This document shows positions 8,469 through 17,142 of a DNA stretch of 23,806 nt, piece after piece. The stretch lies in the NCBI GenBank assembly GCA_001460835.1, contig CYKH01000455.1, positions 1 to 23,806 on the forward strand, read 5' to 3'. The position numbers and the translations under genes were made by a program. This stretch comes from Bodo saltans. Taxonomy: Eukaryota; Euglenozoa; Kinetoplastea; Eubodonida; Bodonidae. Position 1 is the first letter of the stretch, and each line of letters begins with the position of its first letter. The notes under the pieces were generated by a model, which saw nothing but the letters and a program-made list of their open reading frames with translations, was not told the origin of the DNA and did not search any database.

Positions 8469-8668
8469 GGTTTGTATGACTTGAGCACTCTCGCTGTGTA
8501 AAGTAAAGTCCGTATCACCAGAAAGCACCCAACTCTGATTGTTTGTGCGGAAAAAATGATCCGGCACTACTGTAGTTCTTCTTGACCGTTTGCTCAATGC
8601 GTTAGTGGAAAAGCAAAAGGAAGGAACAGAGATAGCATTTTTCAACTCATTCAATTCTTGGCTCTGAC

Positions 8669-10984
8669 ATGAAAGGCACAAATAACGCCTTGCACGTCAG
8701 TAGGTCGTCAGCGAAAGGCGCTATCAGCCCTGCGGCTCGAACCGTCTCCCCATCGGTAACCCAACTCGCCGCTTCGGATCGTGACACTGCATCCCCTCAA
8801 CGTGCTGGCTCGCCTCAACGTGCTGGCTCGATTGGCGGTGGCGGCCGCCGCTCTACCGCAGCAGCACCAGAAGAAGTCAAGAACCTCAATCAACTTCGCT
8901 ACAACCAAAAGTCAACCAAATTAGAGTGGGAAGACCTGTCCTACCCCCATCGTGCATTCTTTGTGCTCGACGACGGAGCCAAAGACATCGATGTAGAGCC
9001 ACCGTGGCTTTTTGAGCAGCTTCGTAAATTAGTGTCGAGGCTCGGGGTCATCCTGACTATCATTCAAACCCTTTCCATTATTGTTTCGTACGAGCCCGCC
9101 AACTACGACGGAGGTCGCAACTCCATTTTCGTTGCTGTGAATATTATTTGCACTGCGTTTTTCACTGTCGATCTCATTGCACGCGTTGCATGCGCCCCGA
9201 AAAAGATTGAGTATGCCTTGACACCGCTCAATATCATTGAATTCGTAGGACTTATCCCATTTTGGATCGATTTGATATCCAACGCGCTGCCTCCTGGGTT
9301 GAGTGAGTGGCTCCTTGTTCTGCGCGTGGCTCGCCTTGTTCGCTTTCTTCTCCTCATGGAAGTCTTCGAAGTGATTTATGGCACCATTGCGGAATCATCA
9401 GAAATTGCAACGTTGTTTGTGATGATTGTTGCTATTGTTCTCCCTTCTGTTGGAACCACCGTGTACTACGCTGAGCGAGGTGTTGAACTGAATGCAACCA
9501 ACGCTACCATCGCTGCCAACGGCACAGCACCAATTAAGTGGCTGCGGGACTGTGATGAGGGAGTTGGTTGTGTGTACCAAGCATCACCCTTTCAATACGC
9601 CTCAGACGGAATGTGGCTCGCCATGACAACCGTGACCACGTTGGGGCTGAGTAGCTACGCAGCACCAATGACAACCCTTGGTAAGTGTATCATGGGGGCT
9701 TGCATGGTTTGTGGAGTGATGATCCTAGCATTCCCGGTTATGATTCTAAGCGTGAATTTTGGCTCAGAAAGCGATCGGCTCCGGCTGCGCAATCTTAAGC
9801 TTGGAGGTAGACGATGTGCTCACCTTCAGGCGCTTCAGCGGGACTATGCGAAGCAGCTCGACTTCGACACCAAGAAGAAGCGCAAGTCCTTTATACATCG
9901 AGAATCTATCGCATTCGGTGATCCGACTGCGATGCTGCTCATTCCTGCCCGCACTCGGCCTATCTACTTCCATCTCCCCGAAGAGGGCGTGCACCGTGAG
10001 GCGATACTTTTCCAGGCAACCGAAGCACGATACGATCCGTTGCTGTTAGTAAAGCGCGATGACCGTGGTGTGATTGCACTGACACAGAATCGAAAGAAGA
10101 AAACTGAATTCCGTTTTACTGTTTTACTCGGCTCTCCAGAGGCCAACAAGATCTGCACCGAGACGATGACGAAGCTGCTACCCCCTGGTTCCCCTCGTGT
10201 CTCTCGATGCCGGCACTTTCACACGACCCGAGTGAATTTTTCGTTGGAATGCCCGCACGACAACGGAGACTTCTTGAAGTCACTACGCCTGCTACGTGCG
10301 TACGACGATCAGATTGAGCAGAACCGGCTTCAGGTGGACGGCACGATTGAGCTGTACAATATGTCCAACATTGACGAGAATCATGTTGCTGAAGTTGCCG
10401 CAGTGCTTTCTCGGTGTCGCCTGCACACGACCGCCAGCGTTGTCCGAAGTGACCCGGTGCACTACGAAATTCCCTTCTTTTTCGAGATGCTGGCCAGCAC
10501 TAGCCTTGCGCAGGTGCTGGGTTCCCGCAAGAATAAGAACGGTCTCGTGTACGGTACGCACAGTCAAGTGTTGAACTTGATTTACGGCATTCATCAGTTG
10601 TTCATTTTACCTTTGCAGGTCGAGGCCGACGAAGAAATTCAAATTATCAACTTAGCAGAAGTCAACAAGACCGTGACAGACGCTCTTCTACGTCAGTGTG
10701 CTGTGGAAGTGCACTCTTTAGACAAAGTACCACTGTCGCAGTTTCTGCACCCTGTCATTGAAGAAACCGATGACGACGGGCTCCCCGCGAAGTATTATGG
10801 ACTTGTCCCTTACAAGATCACTGGGAAGTCTGCGCAGTCGGCATTCTTGGATGCGATGTTTGGCGCTGCGTTAGGTATCAAGTCAAAGAAGGATGAGGAT
10901 GAGGCGCGGCTTTCAAGAATGCTGTGTTCCATTGTCATCAAAGCAGTGCGTGTGCGTCAACTGCATCAAGTTGAGCAACTCTAG
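8669..10984 (+). CDS. Kv-type voltage-gated cation channel with non-canonical selectivity filter and long C-terminal domain
   Basis: 771 residues with six membrane segments. S1 is at about 125-142 and S2 at 150-175, with FFTVDLIARVACAPKK, which parallels the Shaker-type S2 charge and linker. S3 is at 182-205, and S4 at 214-235 has Arg219, Arg222 and Arg225 every third residue. S5 is at about 240-270, the pore loop at about 310-328 and S6 at 335-363 (AFPVMILSVNF, like ALPVPVIVSNF). Aligning from the pore tryptophan without a gap, the filter TTVGYGD becomes TTLGLSS (residues 323-329), so the Tyr and the second Gly are lost and K+ selectivity is doubtful. The S5-pore loop has NXT sequons at Asn275, Asn278 and Asn284. 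The N-terminal 95 residues are Ser/Pro/Ala-rich with a PQRAGS duplication. The roughly 400-residue cytosolic C-terminus has no domain I recognise. The subunit would be a tetramer in the plasma or flagellar membrane. Confidence 0.88.
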   Translation: MKGTNNALHVSRSSAKGAISPAARTVSPSVTQLAASDRDTASPQRAGSPQRAGSIGGGGRRSTAAAPEEVKNLNQLRYNQKSTKLEWEDLSYPHRAFFVLDDGAKDIDVEPPWLFEQLRKLVSRLGVILTIIQTLSIIVSYEPANYDGGRNSIFVAVNIICTAFFTVDLIARVACAPKKIEYALTPLNIIEFVGLIPFWIDLISNALPPGLSEWLLVLRVARLVRFLLLMEVFEVIYGTIAESSEIATLFVMIVAIVLPSVGTTVYYAERGVELNATNATIAANGTAPIKWLRDCDEGVGCVYQASPFQYASDGMWLAMTTVTTLGLSSYAAPMTTLGKCIMGACMVCGVMILAFPVMILSVNFGSESDRLRLRNLKLGGRRCAHLQALQRDYAKQLDFDTKKKRKSFIHRESIAFGDPTAMLLIPARTRPIYFHLPEEGVHREAILFQATEARYDPLLLVKRDDRGVIALTQNRKKKTEFRFTVLLGSPEANKICTETMTKLLPPGSPRVSRCRHFHTTRVNFSLECPHDNGDFLKSLRLLRAYDDQIEQNRLQVDGTIELYNMSNIDENHVAEVAAVLSRCRLHTTASVVRSDPVHYEIPFFFEMLASTSLAQVLGSRKNKNGLVYGTHSQVLNLIYGIHQLFILPLQVEADEEIQIINLAEVNKTVTDALLRQCAVEVHSLDKVPLSQFLHPVIEETDDDGLPAKYYGLVPYKITGKSAQSAFLDAMFGAALGIKSKKDEDEARLSRMLCSIVIKAVRVRQLHQVEQL
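8795..8830 (+). repeat. Perfect 18-base tandem duplication in the channel N-terminus
   Basis: CCTCAACGTGCTGGCTCG occurs twice without mismatch at 8795-8812 and 8813-8830 and encodes PQRAGS twice. The identical codons suggest a recent slippage or duplication in a disordered region. Confidence 0.95.
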
Positions 10985-11334
10985 GGGAACGGAGAGCGGT
11001 TGAAAAAATCAGCTCGGTTGGGAAGGGTCGGAATACAATCACACAAGAGAAGAACCAAAGTCATAAATGAATCACAGTAATCGAAACCCCCCATATCAAC
11101 GTGTGTCTGTGTATGGTGCTCCTCCAGTTTGTGAAATAGTGCAAGCGTCGATGAAGTCTGTTAATGAACAGGGATTCAATGATTAGAGCAAAGCGGTTTG
11201 GCATATTCCTGTGTTTGTGTTTTTTTGTTTGTTTGTTTGTGTGTTTTTTTGGGAATGACAGAGTAAGTAGACAACCGAGAATAGAAGAGTCTCTCACTGA
11301 TATTTGTGAACCAATAATAAAACCCTTCCACAGC
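10985..11334. other. Intergenic region with polypyrimidine tract and trans-splice acceptor
   Basis: The first 220 bases show no gene. From about 11217 to 11251 a T/TTTG-rich tract is followed by the first AG at 11260-11261, 73 bases before the ATG at 11335. An in-frame ATG at 11164 lies upstream of the tract; its product would begin with a Phe/Cys/Val run read from the TTTG repeats, so it is not used as the start. Confidence 0.65.
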
Positions 11335-14300
11335 ATGCAGGAACCTCCTCCATTCCCGACGTTCCCTCATCCTCCAACTGCTGCTATCGTCTCGGACGCT
11401 AGTGCGGCCTTGTCTCAGCATCTTGGAGGGGGGCCCATTGCACCCCTGCCGCCAGCTGCGGCTACGTCAGCAGCCACCATTAGACAAACAGAACGTGAGC
11501 GTGCTGCGGAAGAAGCGATTCGCTCGACGATTGAGCATGTCGTGCACGAGTACGTCCGGCAAGACTTGGCAGATCGCATGGGTCTTCCCGACGACGAGTC
11601 GACACATGCGACACGACCGAAGAAACTTGAGTGTCACGTCGGTAGCCCCCAACACACCGTGAAAGTGGTTGTGCTGCTTCTTATCGCACTCGTTGGCGTG
11701 TCCACGCTCCTCAGCACCTTCTCCGTCACGATTCTCATTGGCGGCACCACGCTTGTGTACGTAGCTGACACGCTTGGCTACCAAAAGGGTTCTGTGCTGG
11801 CGCTGTTGCTGGCCACTGCAACCTTCGCGGGAGCCATTGTGGTCACAAACCTCTCTGCACTCTCTCACATTGGTCCGCTGTGCTTCCTCTTGAACAGTGT
11901 CTTTGGTTTGCTCACAGTACTTGTAAGTGCTGCTACTGTGCACTACAAGTGGATGCAAGCCACGTTTCCTGTGCTGATTCACCTTCTCGAACGCACAAGT
12001 GTGAGTCTTGCGCCGATCGCGTCCCTTCCGTCACTGATGTCCATCTGCATTGCATTTCTTGGTGCGAAGCATGCCCACCTGGGGTTTGTCGTTGCTGTTT
12101 GCATACTGCATGATCAATTCTATTCCAAGCTTTCCAGCAGTTTCCTCTTTGAGCGCAAGATCATCAAGAAGCGTCGAACGTTGGAAGAGGCTGAGGGTCA
12201 AGGGGAGGATGACGAGGTCATTGCCCCAGTTGTCCTCACAGGCCGCTTCGAGGCGTCGTTGTTTGCTGTGTTGACGTTAGTCCTCCCCGCTGTGCTGTAC
12301 GCATGTCTCCAGAGTAATTGGAGTGTTGGTACCCGCGCCTTGCATATCTCCAACATCTGTGCAGTGATTGGGATTCCGATTCTGTACATCTTTTGGAATC
12401 CTCGCCGCTCGTTGTGGTTCCTCCGTCCTCAAGGAGATGCACAGCAGACTGCCGAATCGCGCCTGGAGTCAGATCCATTCGGTGTGTGGGATGTCGTCAT
12501 TCGCACCCGCAACTCTGTTTTGGCCTTCGGCTACATTTTTGTGTTGCACTGGGGAGTGTACCGCCTTCTCCATTCTCGATATCAATATTTGTTCGTGGGC
12601 GTTCCTCCTCCGTACAACGGACTGCTCCTCCTCCTCGCTTCCTATGCGCTCACCGGGATCGTTGTGCTGTCGAAACGTGCGCTTGATGAAGATGCCAAAT
12701 CTACTACCACCCAAGCCGATCAGAGCAAGTCCGCACTCGATGCTGCGGCCAACAAGCGTCGCTTCGCCATGGATCGCGTCACGATCTTGCTGCTATCCGT
12801 TGCCTTCGCACTTCTCGTCGCCGCCGCTGCTGGTATGCCGCAGTTCTTCTATCCGATGAGCGCACTCACAGCAAGCTCTTTTAACGCGTATCTGTTGGAC
12901 CGCCGCAATTCAAGCAATTTCACACTTTTCTGCTGCTGCTCTACGCTGCTCCTGATGTGGTGGATGTATCGTACCTTTTCGTTTATTGTCATGGACCTCC
13001 ACGTCCTCGGCGAGTCCACCACCATTCCCACCCCAATGGTCGCCGTCAGCGTATTGTGGTGCTACCTCCTCGGCTGCATCGCGTTTGGACTGTCGTTCTC
13101 GGAGAACAAACGACCGTTTCATGTTGCCATGTTCATCCACTCCGTCAAGGTGGCATGGGTGGAACACGTGTTGTACTCTCAGAACGAGGCAGGCTCGTAC
13201 CCCGCAGTGTTTGTGTACCTCACCTCGGGCCTCGGTGTGTGGCTGTGCCTGCGCCTTTACAAGTCCGGCGTGCTTGACATCACCGCAGCAAGTGGCATCA
13301 GTGCATCCTATGTTGCCAAGCTCTTTACGTTCCTCGCTGAAGTCAGCGCGGCTGCGTACATTGGGGAATCTGCAGCGGAGGGCACTCGAATGTCAGATCT
13401 TCGTCGCACGTTGGAGGTCGCTATGGGTTGGAACGCCATGATGATGCTTGCCTTCGTTGTGATTTCAATGGAGTTGGAAAAACGCAGCGGCCAGGTGGAG
13501 ACACTTCGTGTCCGTACGAACGTTGTGCTGACGATCGTCTCGTCCGCGGTTGTTTCATTGACAACTATTGAGAACGTCCAACGAGCAGCGTCAGAGTTTG
13601 TATTCCAGCGTTACCTTTCGCGTGAAGATAGCTTCCACACCGCAGTCGGGTCGGCCCTTATCACCTTTGCGCTGCTCACAGTGCCGATCTTTAGTCGCCA
13701 CAGCAAAGCGTTTGGCGGCACCTTAGGTCGCCTCACCGACATCTGTAAGATGACTGGTTTGATCGGCATCGCACTCTTCGCCGTGCGCCCCACTCAACTT
13801 GTCACCCCTCACCACGACTCTAACGTCGACTTCGAAATCGTCAACACAGACTTGGGCCGTATTATCGCATTGTGCGGCGTTGCTATGGCAGTGACTGCTA
13901 GATTCATTCCGCTTCTTAAGCTACCTATCGTCTTGAGGGCTGTGTACTGGTTCATCGCCACCAGCTGCATTTCTATTGGCATTACCGTGCTGATGATTCC
14001 AGCAGGAAACATCGCGGTGGTAGTCAGTGTTGGCTGCTTTGTGTTTTTCTCCGCGCTCACCGTTGATGTCTGCCATTATCGAAGCCTCGCGAACAGCGAG
14101 GCGTGGATCGTGTATGGCATTTCAGTTGTCTCGATGGTGGTGACGTTTGTTGCCCTTGGACGCGTCGATCTTCAAAAGCATGCCGGTACCAATCTCCTCC
14201 TTATCTGGGAGATGCACGAGATTGGCCGCATGACCCTCCTCGGTGTGGTTGGGTGCGTGAACCTTTTCCTAGCGGTGCTGATCAAGTTCCGCCTCGAGGG

Positions 14301-14877
14301 AAAATCATTACTGCCAAACCCCTTGCCCATTACCACGTCGGAGTACGTGCAACAAATTGGGATTATTGGAAACTACTCCACTCTGCTGACCGTTGTGATC
14401 CTTAGCATTCTCAATGTCTGGGCAGGAGGGTCTGAGCCAATCATGTTCGTCGCTAGCGGCCTTATCCTGCTGCTTCTCATCGATGATGAGATGTTGTTCT
14501 TCGAACTGCACAAAGGCTCCAACCGGTACATCCCGGTGCTTTCCTACATCCTCGCTGTGTTGTGGGGGAGCCTTGTATATGATGCGTACCAAGCCCACTG
14601 GGGAAAGTCGGCGTTCATGGTCATCGTCAAGAGCATCGCCTACGCTCTACCGGTTCTTCCGTCGCATATATCGTTGCTGCGGTTTTTGATTCTAGGCCGC
14701 AGCAAAGGAGGTGCTCGGGTTCCAGCAGTCGTCGCGTTTGTTGTGATTGACTTGCTGTGCCTCATGTTCGCGTCACGTACAAAGTTGCAATGGCTTGCTG
14801 TCGTAGGAATAGCAGGGCAGTTGTGCAGGTTGTACGAAGCACGATTCTGGCGCAAGTCGAACAGCTCTGTGCTGTAA
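11335..14877 (+). CDS. Very large polytopic membrane protein, 1180 residues, about 25-30 membrane segments
   Basis: I do not recognise the family. The N-terminal 105 residues are soluble and Pro/Ala-rich (EPPPFPTFPHPP), with a charged helix around 45-95. From about residue 110 to the end, hydrophobic helices follow one another almost without break; I count roughly 25-30. Hydrophilic loops occur near 280-300 (EEAEGQGEDDE), 370-390, and 460-485 (DEDAKSTTTQADQSKS). I see no ATP-binding motif, no obvious transporter signature and no pore filter. The helix number is well above that of common 12- or 14-helix carriers. The start at 11335 follows the acceptor at 11260-11261. The frame is open without interruption, so it is a real gene. 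Internal duplication is possible but I could not establish it by eye. Confidence 0.8.
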   Translation: MQEPPPFPTFPHPPTAAIVSDASAALSQHLGGGPIAPLPPAAATSAATIRQTERERAAEEAIRSTIEHVVHEYVRQDLADRMGLPDDESTHATRPKKLECHVGSPQHTVKVVVLLLIALVGVSTLLSTFSVTILIGGTTLVYVADTLGYQKGSVLALLLATATFAGAIVVTNLSALSHIGPLCFLLNSVFGLLTVLVSAATVHYKWMQATFPVLIHLLERTSVSLAPIASLPSLMSICIAFLGAKHAHLGFVVAVCILHDQFYSKLSSSFLFERKIIKKRRTLEEAEGQGEDDEVIAPVVLTGRFEASLFAVLTLVLPAVLYACLQSNWSVGTRALHISNICAVIGIPILYIFWNPRRSLWFLRPQGDAQQTAESRLESDPFGVWDVVIRTRNSVLAFGYIFVLHWGVYRLLHSRYQYLFVGVPPPYNGLLLLLASYALTGIVVLSKRALDEDAKSTTTQADQSKSALDAAANKRRFAMDRVTILLLSVAFALLVAAAAGMPQFFYPMSALTASSFNAYLLDRRNSSNFTLFCCCSTLLLMWWMYRTFSFIVMDLHVLGESTTIPTPMVAVSVLWCYLLGCIAFGLSFSENKRPFHVAMFIHSVKVAWVEHVLYSQNEAGSYPAVFVYLTSGLGVWLCLRLYKSGVLDITAASGISASYVAKLFTFLAEVSAAAYIGESAAEGTRMSDLRRTLEVAMGWNAMMMLAFVVISMELEKRSGQVETLRVRTNVVLTIVSSAVVSLTTIENVQRAASEFVFQRYLSREDSFHTAVGSALITFALLTVPIFSRHSKAFGGTLGRLTDICKMTGLIGIALFAVRPTQLVTPHHDSNVDFEIVNTDLGRIIALCGVAMAVTARFIPLLKLPIVLRAVYWFIATSCISIGITVLMIPAGNIAVVVSVGCFVFFSALTVDVCHYRSLANSEAWIVYGISVVSMVVTFVALGRVDLQKHAGTNLLLIWEMHEIGRMTLLGVVGCVNLFLAVLIKFRLEGKSLLPNPLPITTSEYVQQIGIIGNYSTLLTVVILSILNVWAGGSEPIMFVASGLILLLLIDDEMLFFELHKGSNRYIPVLSYILAVLWGSLVYDAYQAHWGKSAFMVIVKSIAYALPVLPSHISLLRFLILGRSKGGARVPAVVAFVVIDLLCLMFASRTKLQWLAVVGIAGQLCRLYEARFWRKSNSSVL

Positions 14878-15273
14878 CTCCGCGAAGCAAATAGAACCTG
14901 CAGGCAAACGAAAAACAAAAAAAGAATCACTTCTAGGAATCGTGAATATGAGAACGTGAAGCGCCGTGTCGACTCAAAAAGGTGAGGGCAGCGCTGTGCG
15001 GGTGTTATTTGTGCGTTGTGATGGTGAGGCCCATATCTCTGGTGCTGCTTTAACCTACCTACCTTCTGTGTTTGCCGCTATCAGTTGTTCAAAAGCTTGT
15101 ATCCCATTTTGTACCCGCAAACACACTTCCACGATATTCGCTACTTTTTTTCTTTTTTTTTTTTGAATCACAAATAGAGACAACGGCGGTATATATACAA
15201 TTCGCGGGGGCTAGCTTGAAAGAAGTGAAAAAGAAAGCGTACTTCATTTATTTTTGCGTGTGTCGCACTCACA
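14878..15273. other. Intergenic region before array member A, with strong trans-splice signal
   Basis: No gene is visible. A T-rich tract at 15144-15164 (broken by one C) is followed by the first AG at 15176-15177, giving a 96-base 5' UTR before the ATG at 15274. A TATATATA stretch at 15190-15197 falls inside this predicted UTR and is not treated as a promoter. Confidence 0.65.
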
Positions 15274-15948
15274 ATGGGCTCGTCATGTAGCAGTGCTGTC
15301 TCCTCCGTTGATGACAGCAGCAGTATCCATGGAACCACGCCGCCATCGCATTCGATTCAAAGGCCCACGCCTTCCCCTCCACCCAATGTTCTTTCTCCCA
15401 GCAAGCCTGAAAAGAAATCTGCTGGGACATCATCGCAGTACGGCCATGCACAAAAATTCTCGGATGCCTCATCCTGTGATCCGCCACCACTTCCACCATC
15501 ACACCGCCGCCTAAGTGTCAGCAAGGGTCCCATGAACAACACCAGCAACAGCAACATACCTGTCGCCCCAGTTGCAAAAGAATTGGACGTCACTCCCTCG
15601 GCTCCCCAGCGTCAAGGCGGCGAGCAAATGGAATCACACAATTCACACAATCGCGCCAGCCACAACCAACACCATCAACAAAAACTACGAAACGAAACGG
15701 AGAGTCCCATCATGGCTACTTTTCCTCCTGTTTGTATCTCCCCCACTGCCGCAAGCGCAAGCTACGCCAAGCAAGGTCTCGGAGTGACAGGGCAGCTTGC
15801 ATCGTCAGGCTCGAGTCGAGAAGGCGGGCAAGTTACACACAATGTCATCGTTCCTCGTAACCATCGGGCCATGTCTGACAGCAACAAAAGAAGCGTCATC
15901 AACCCTTTGTCGGCTGACCGTTTGGAAGATTGGTTTCGTGACGAATGA
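15274..15948 (+). CDS. Array member A: predicted dually acylated MGSSCS protein with C-terminal DRLEDW motif
   Basis: 224 residues. Gly2 with Ser6 fits N-myristoylation, and Cys5 is a palmitoylation candidate (MGSSCS). The body is Ser/Pro/Asn/His/Gln-rich, without predicted helices or membrane segments, so mostly disordered. The C-terminus has VIVP at 191-194, then MSDSNKR, and ends with NPLSADRLEDWFRDE at 210-224. This parallels member D, which has VEVP, SSDSSR and PLSLDRLEDW with nearly equal spacing (16 versus 15 residues between VP and PLS). A lacks the PRSRxC segment and the RNxLRPLAS module of the others, so it is the most diverged or earliest branching member. In trypanosomatids, MGxxC proteins such as SMP-1 and calflagins go to the flagellar membrane, so a similar location is inferred. 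Function unknown. Confidence 0.8.
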   Translation: MGSSCSSAVSSVDDSSSIHGTTPPSHSIQRPTPSPPPNVLSPSKPEKKSAGTSSQYGHAQKFSDASSCDPPPLPPSHRRLSVSKGPMNNTSNSNIPVAPVAKELDVTPSAPQRQGGEQMESHNSHNRASHNQHHQQKLRNETESPIMATFPPVCISPTAASASYAKQGLGVTGQLASSGSSREGGQVTHNVIVPRNHRAMSDSNKRSVINPLSADRLEDWFRDE

Positions 15949-16020
15949 TTATATCTACAGAACTTCGTTGTACGTGCTCAATTTTTTTTTCTTGTAGCTT
16001 GTCACTTAATTCAGCCTTTA

Positions 16021-16063
16021 CTTTTTTTTTTCTTTTTTTTTTCTTTTTTTTTTCTTTTTTTTT
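16021..16063 (+). repeat. 11-base tandem repeat, (C T10) x 4
   Basis: C residues at 16021, 16032, 16043 and 16054 are separated by runs of 10 T, the last run having 9 before an A. The exact 11-base period suggests slippage or duplication of a polypyrimidine tract. It may act as a splice signal, though the nearest gene start is about 1.1 kb downstream. Confidence 0.9.
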
Positions 16064-16701
16064 ACTCCGGTCGAAAAGTGTGGCCAACTCTCTATTGCCG
16101 TATTTTCGACTTTTTCTCCCTGCCTCTTTCTTTTTTCTCTGAGTGTATGTCCTGACGTCATCATATCAATCTTACCCAACATCTTCTTCTTCACGTGCTA
16201 ATGTTCATCCAACAACACCCCTTCTTGAACATGTAATACAAAAAAAATGTACATCAGTCGGTTCCTGCGATGCCATGCTCTAACTCGGCATTTTCGTTTC
16301 TAAAATAACACTTGTGGTTGTGTGTCTTCATTCCGTAACACGACTTTGTTCGGTGAACAAAATCAAAACATAGATTTGAGAGAATCAGTTGGAAAGAATT
16401 GTCCCTTGAAATTATATGACCCTTAGCCGCCCATACAGAATTGGCAAGTGTCCTCTCGTTCGTTTTGAGACTTTCTGTTTGGTGTCTAATTCTGCTGGTG
16501 AAGATTTTGTGTGCGGTTTCATTCTGGAAAAGAATTGACATAGCGTGAGTGATGTTTGTAATGAGACATTTCTTTTGTGGGTTTGCTTAGTGGTAAAGCA
16601 CTCCCTCTGCTCCTGTTTATTTTTGCCTTCCCAGAAACGTTTTTGCGATCAAAGCGAACATGTGAGTGCATCTTTTTCTTCAACCTCACTCTTTCTTTCT
16701 T

Positions 16702-16780
16702 CCCCCCCCCCCCTTGGTTTATTGATGACATGGCTTTGTTTCTCTTCCTGTATAGGCAAGCATGCCCCCCCCCCCCCCCC
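16702..16780 (+). repeat. Two homopolymeric C runs, C12 and C16
   Basis: C12 at 16702-16713 and C16 at 16765-16780 lie within 80 bases in the untranslated region before member B. Runs of this length are the longest C homopolymers in the window. Confidence 0.9.
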
Positions 16781-17142
16781 TCGCTTCATCTCCCAGCTCT
16801 ATTCACATTAAACACACGCGCGATACCCTTCCCTCTCCCTCTTTCCACGTTACCGCCACTCGGATCAGTTACCTTCTCCGTTCTCTGCTCGCCTTTTCTT
16901 TCTTTTTTTTTTTCTCTCGAACTGCGTCCAGTGTCGAGTATTCGTGTGCTTTTCGGTGCGAGTTTCGAGGTATTTTTCCTTCGCCAGTATCTCTTCAAAA
17001 GTATTGGTTATGTGCACCGTTCCTTTCATTATTTTATTCCCAAACGCACTGCATGTCATTACGAAGTGTTGGAATTTTGTGTTCGGCGGTTAGTTTCTGT
17101 TCTTGACCAAAGAGAATCTTCTAAAAGGCGACAAAAGAAGAA

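Larger units (their letters stand above)
15949..17142. other. Long intergenic region between array members A and B, pyrimidine-rich
   Basis: 1194 bases with no supportable gene. It holds an 11-base tandem repeat of C plus T10 (16021-16063) and two long C runs (16702-16713 and 16765-16780). A further T-rich tract at about 16896-16917 is followed by an AG at 16930-16931. Acceptors near member B include AGs at 17112-17113 and 17126-17127, the latter leaving about 15 bases before the ATG. ORFs in this stretch read as Phe/Ser/Pro/Leu strings from the pyrimidines and are not genes. A non-coding RNA cannot be excluded by eye. Confidence 0.6.

Noticed and set aside
15190-15197. TATATATA as a possible promoter
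   Set aside because: It lies downstream of the predicted splice acceptor in the 5' UTR of member A, and kinetoplastid protein genes are not generally driven by TATA promoters.
16582-16600. tRNA D-arm-like sequence (GCTTAGTGGTAAAGC)
   Set aside because: The following bases do not form an anticodon stem and no T-arm (GGTTCGA-type) sequence follows, so it is not a tRNA.
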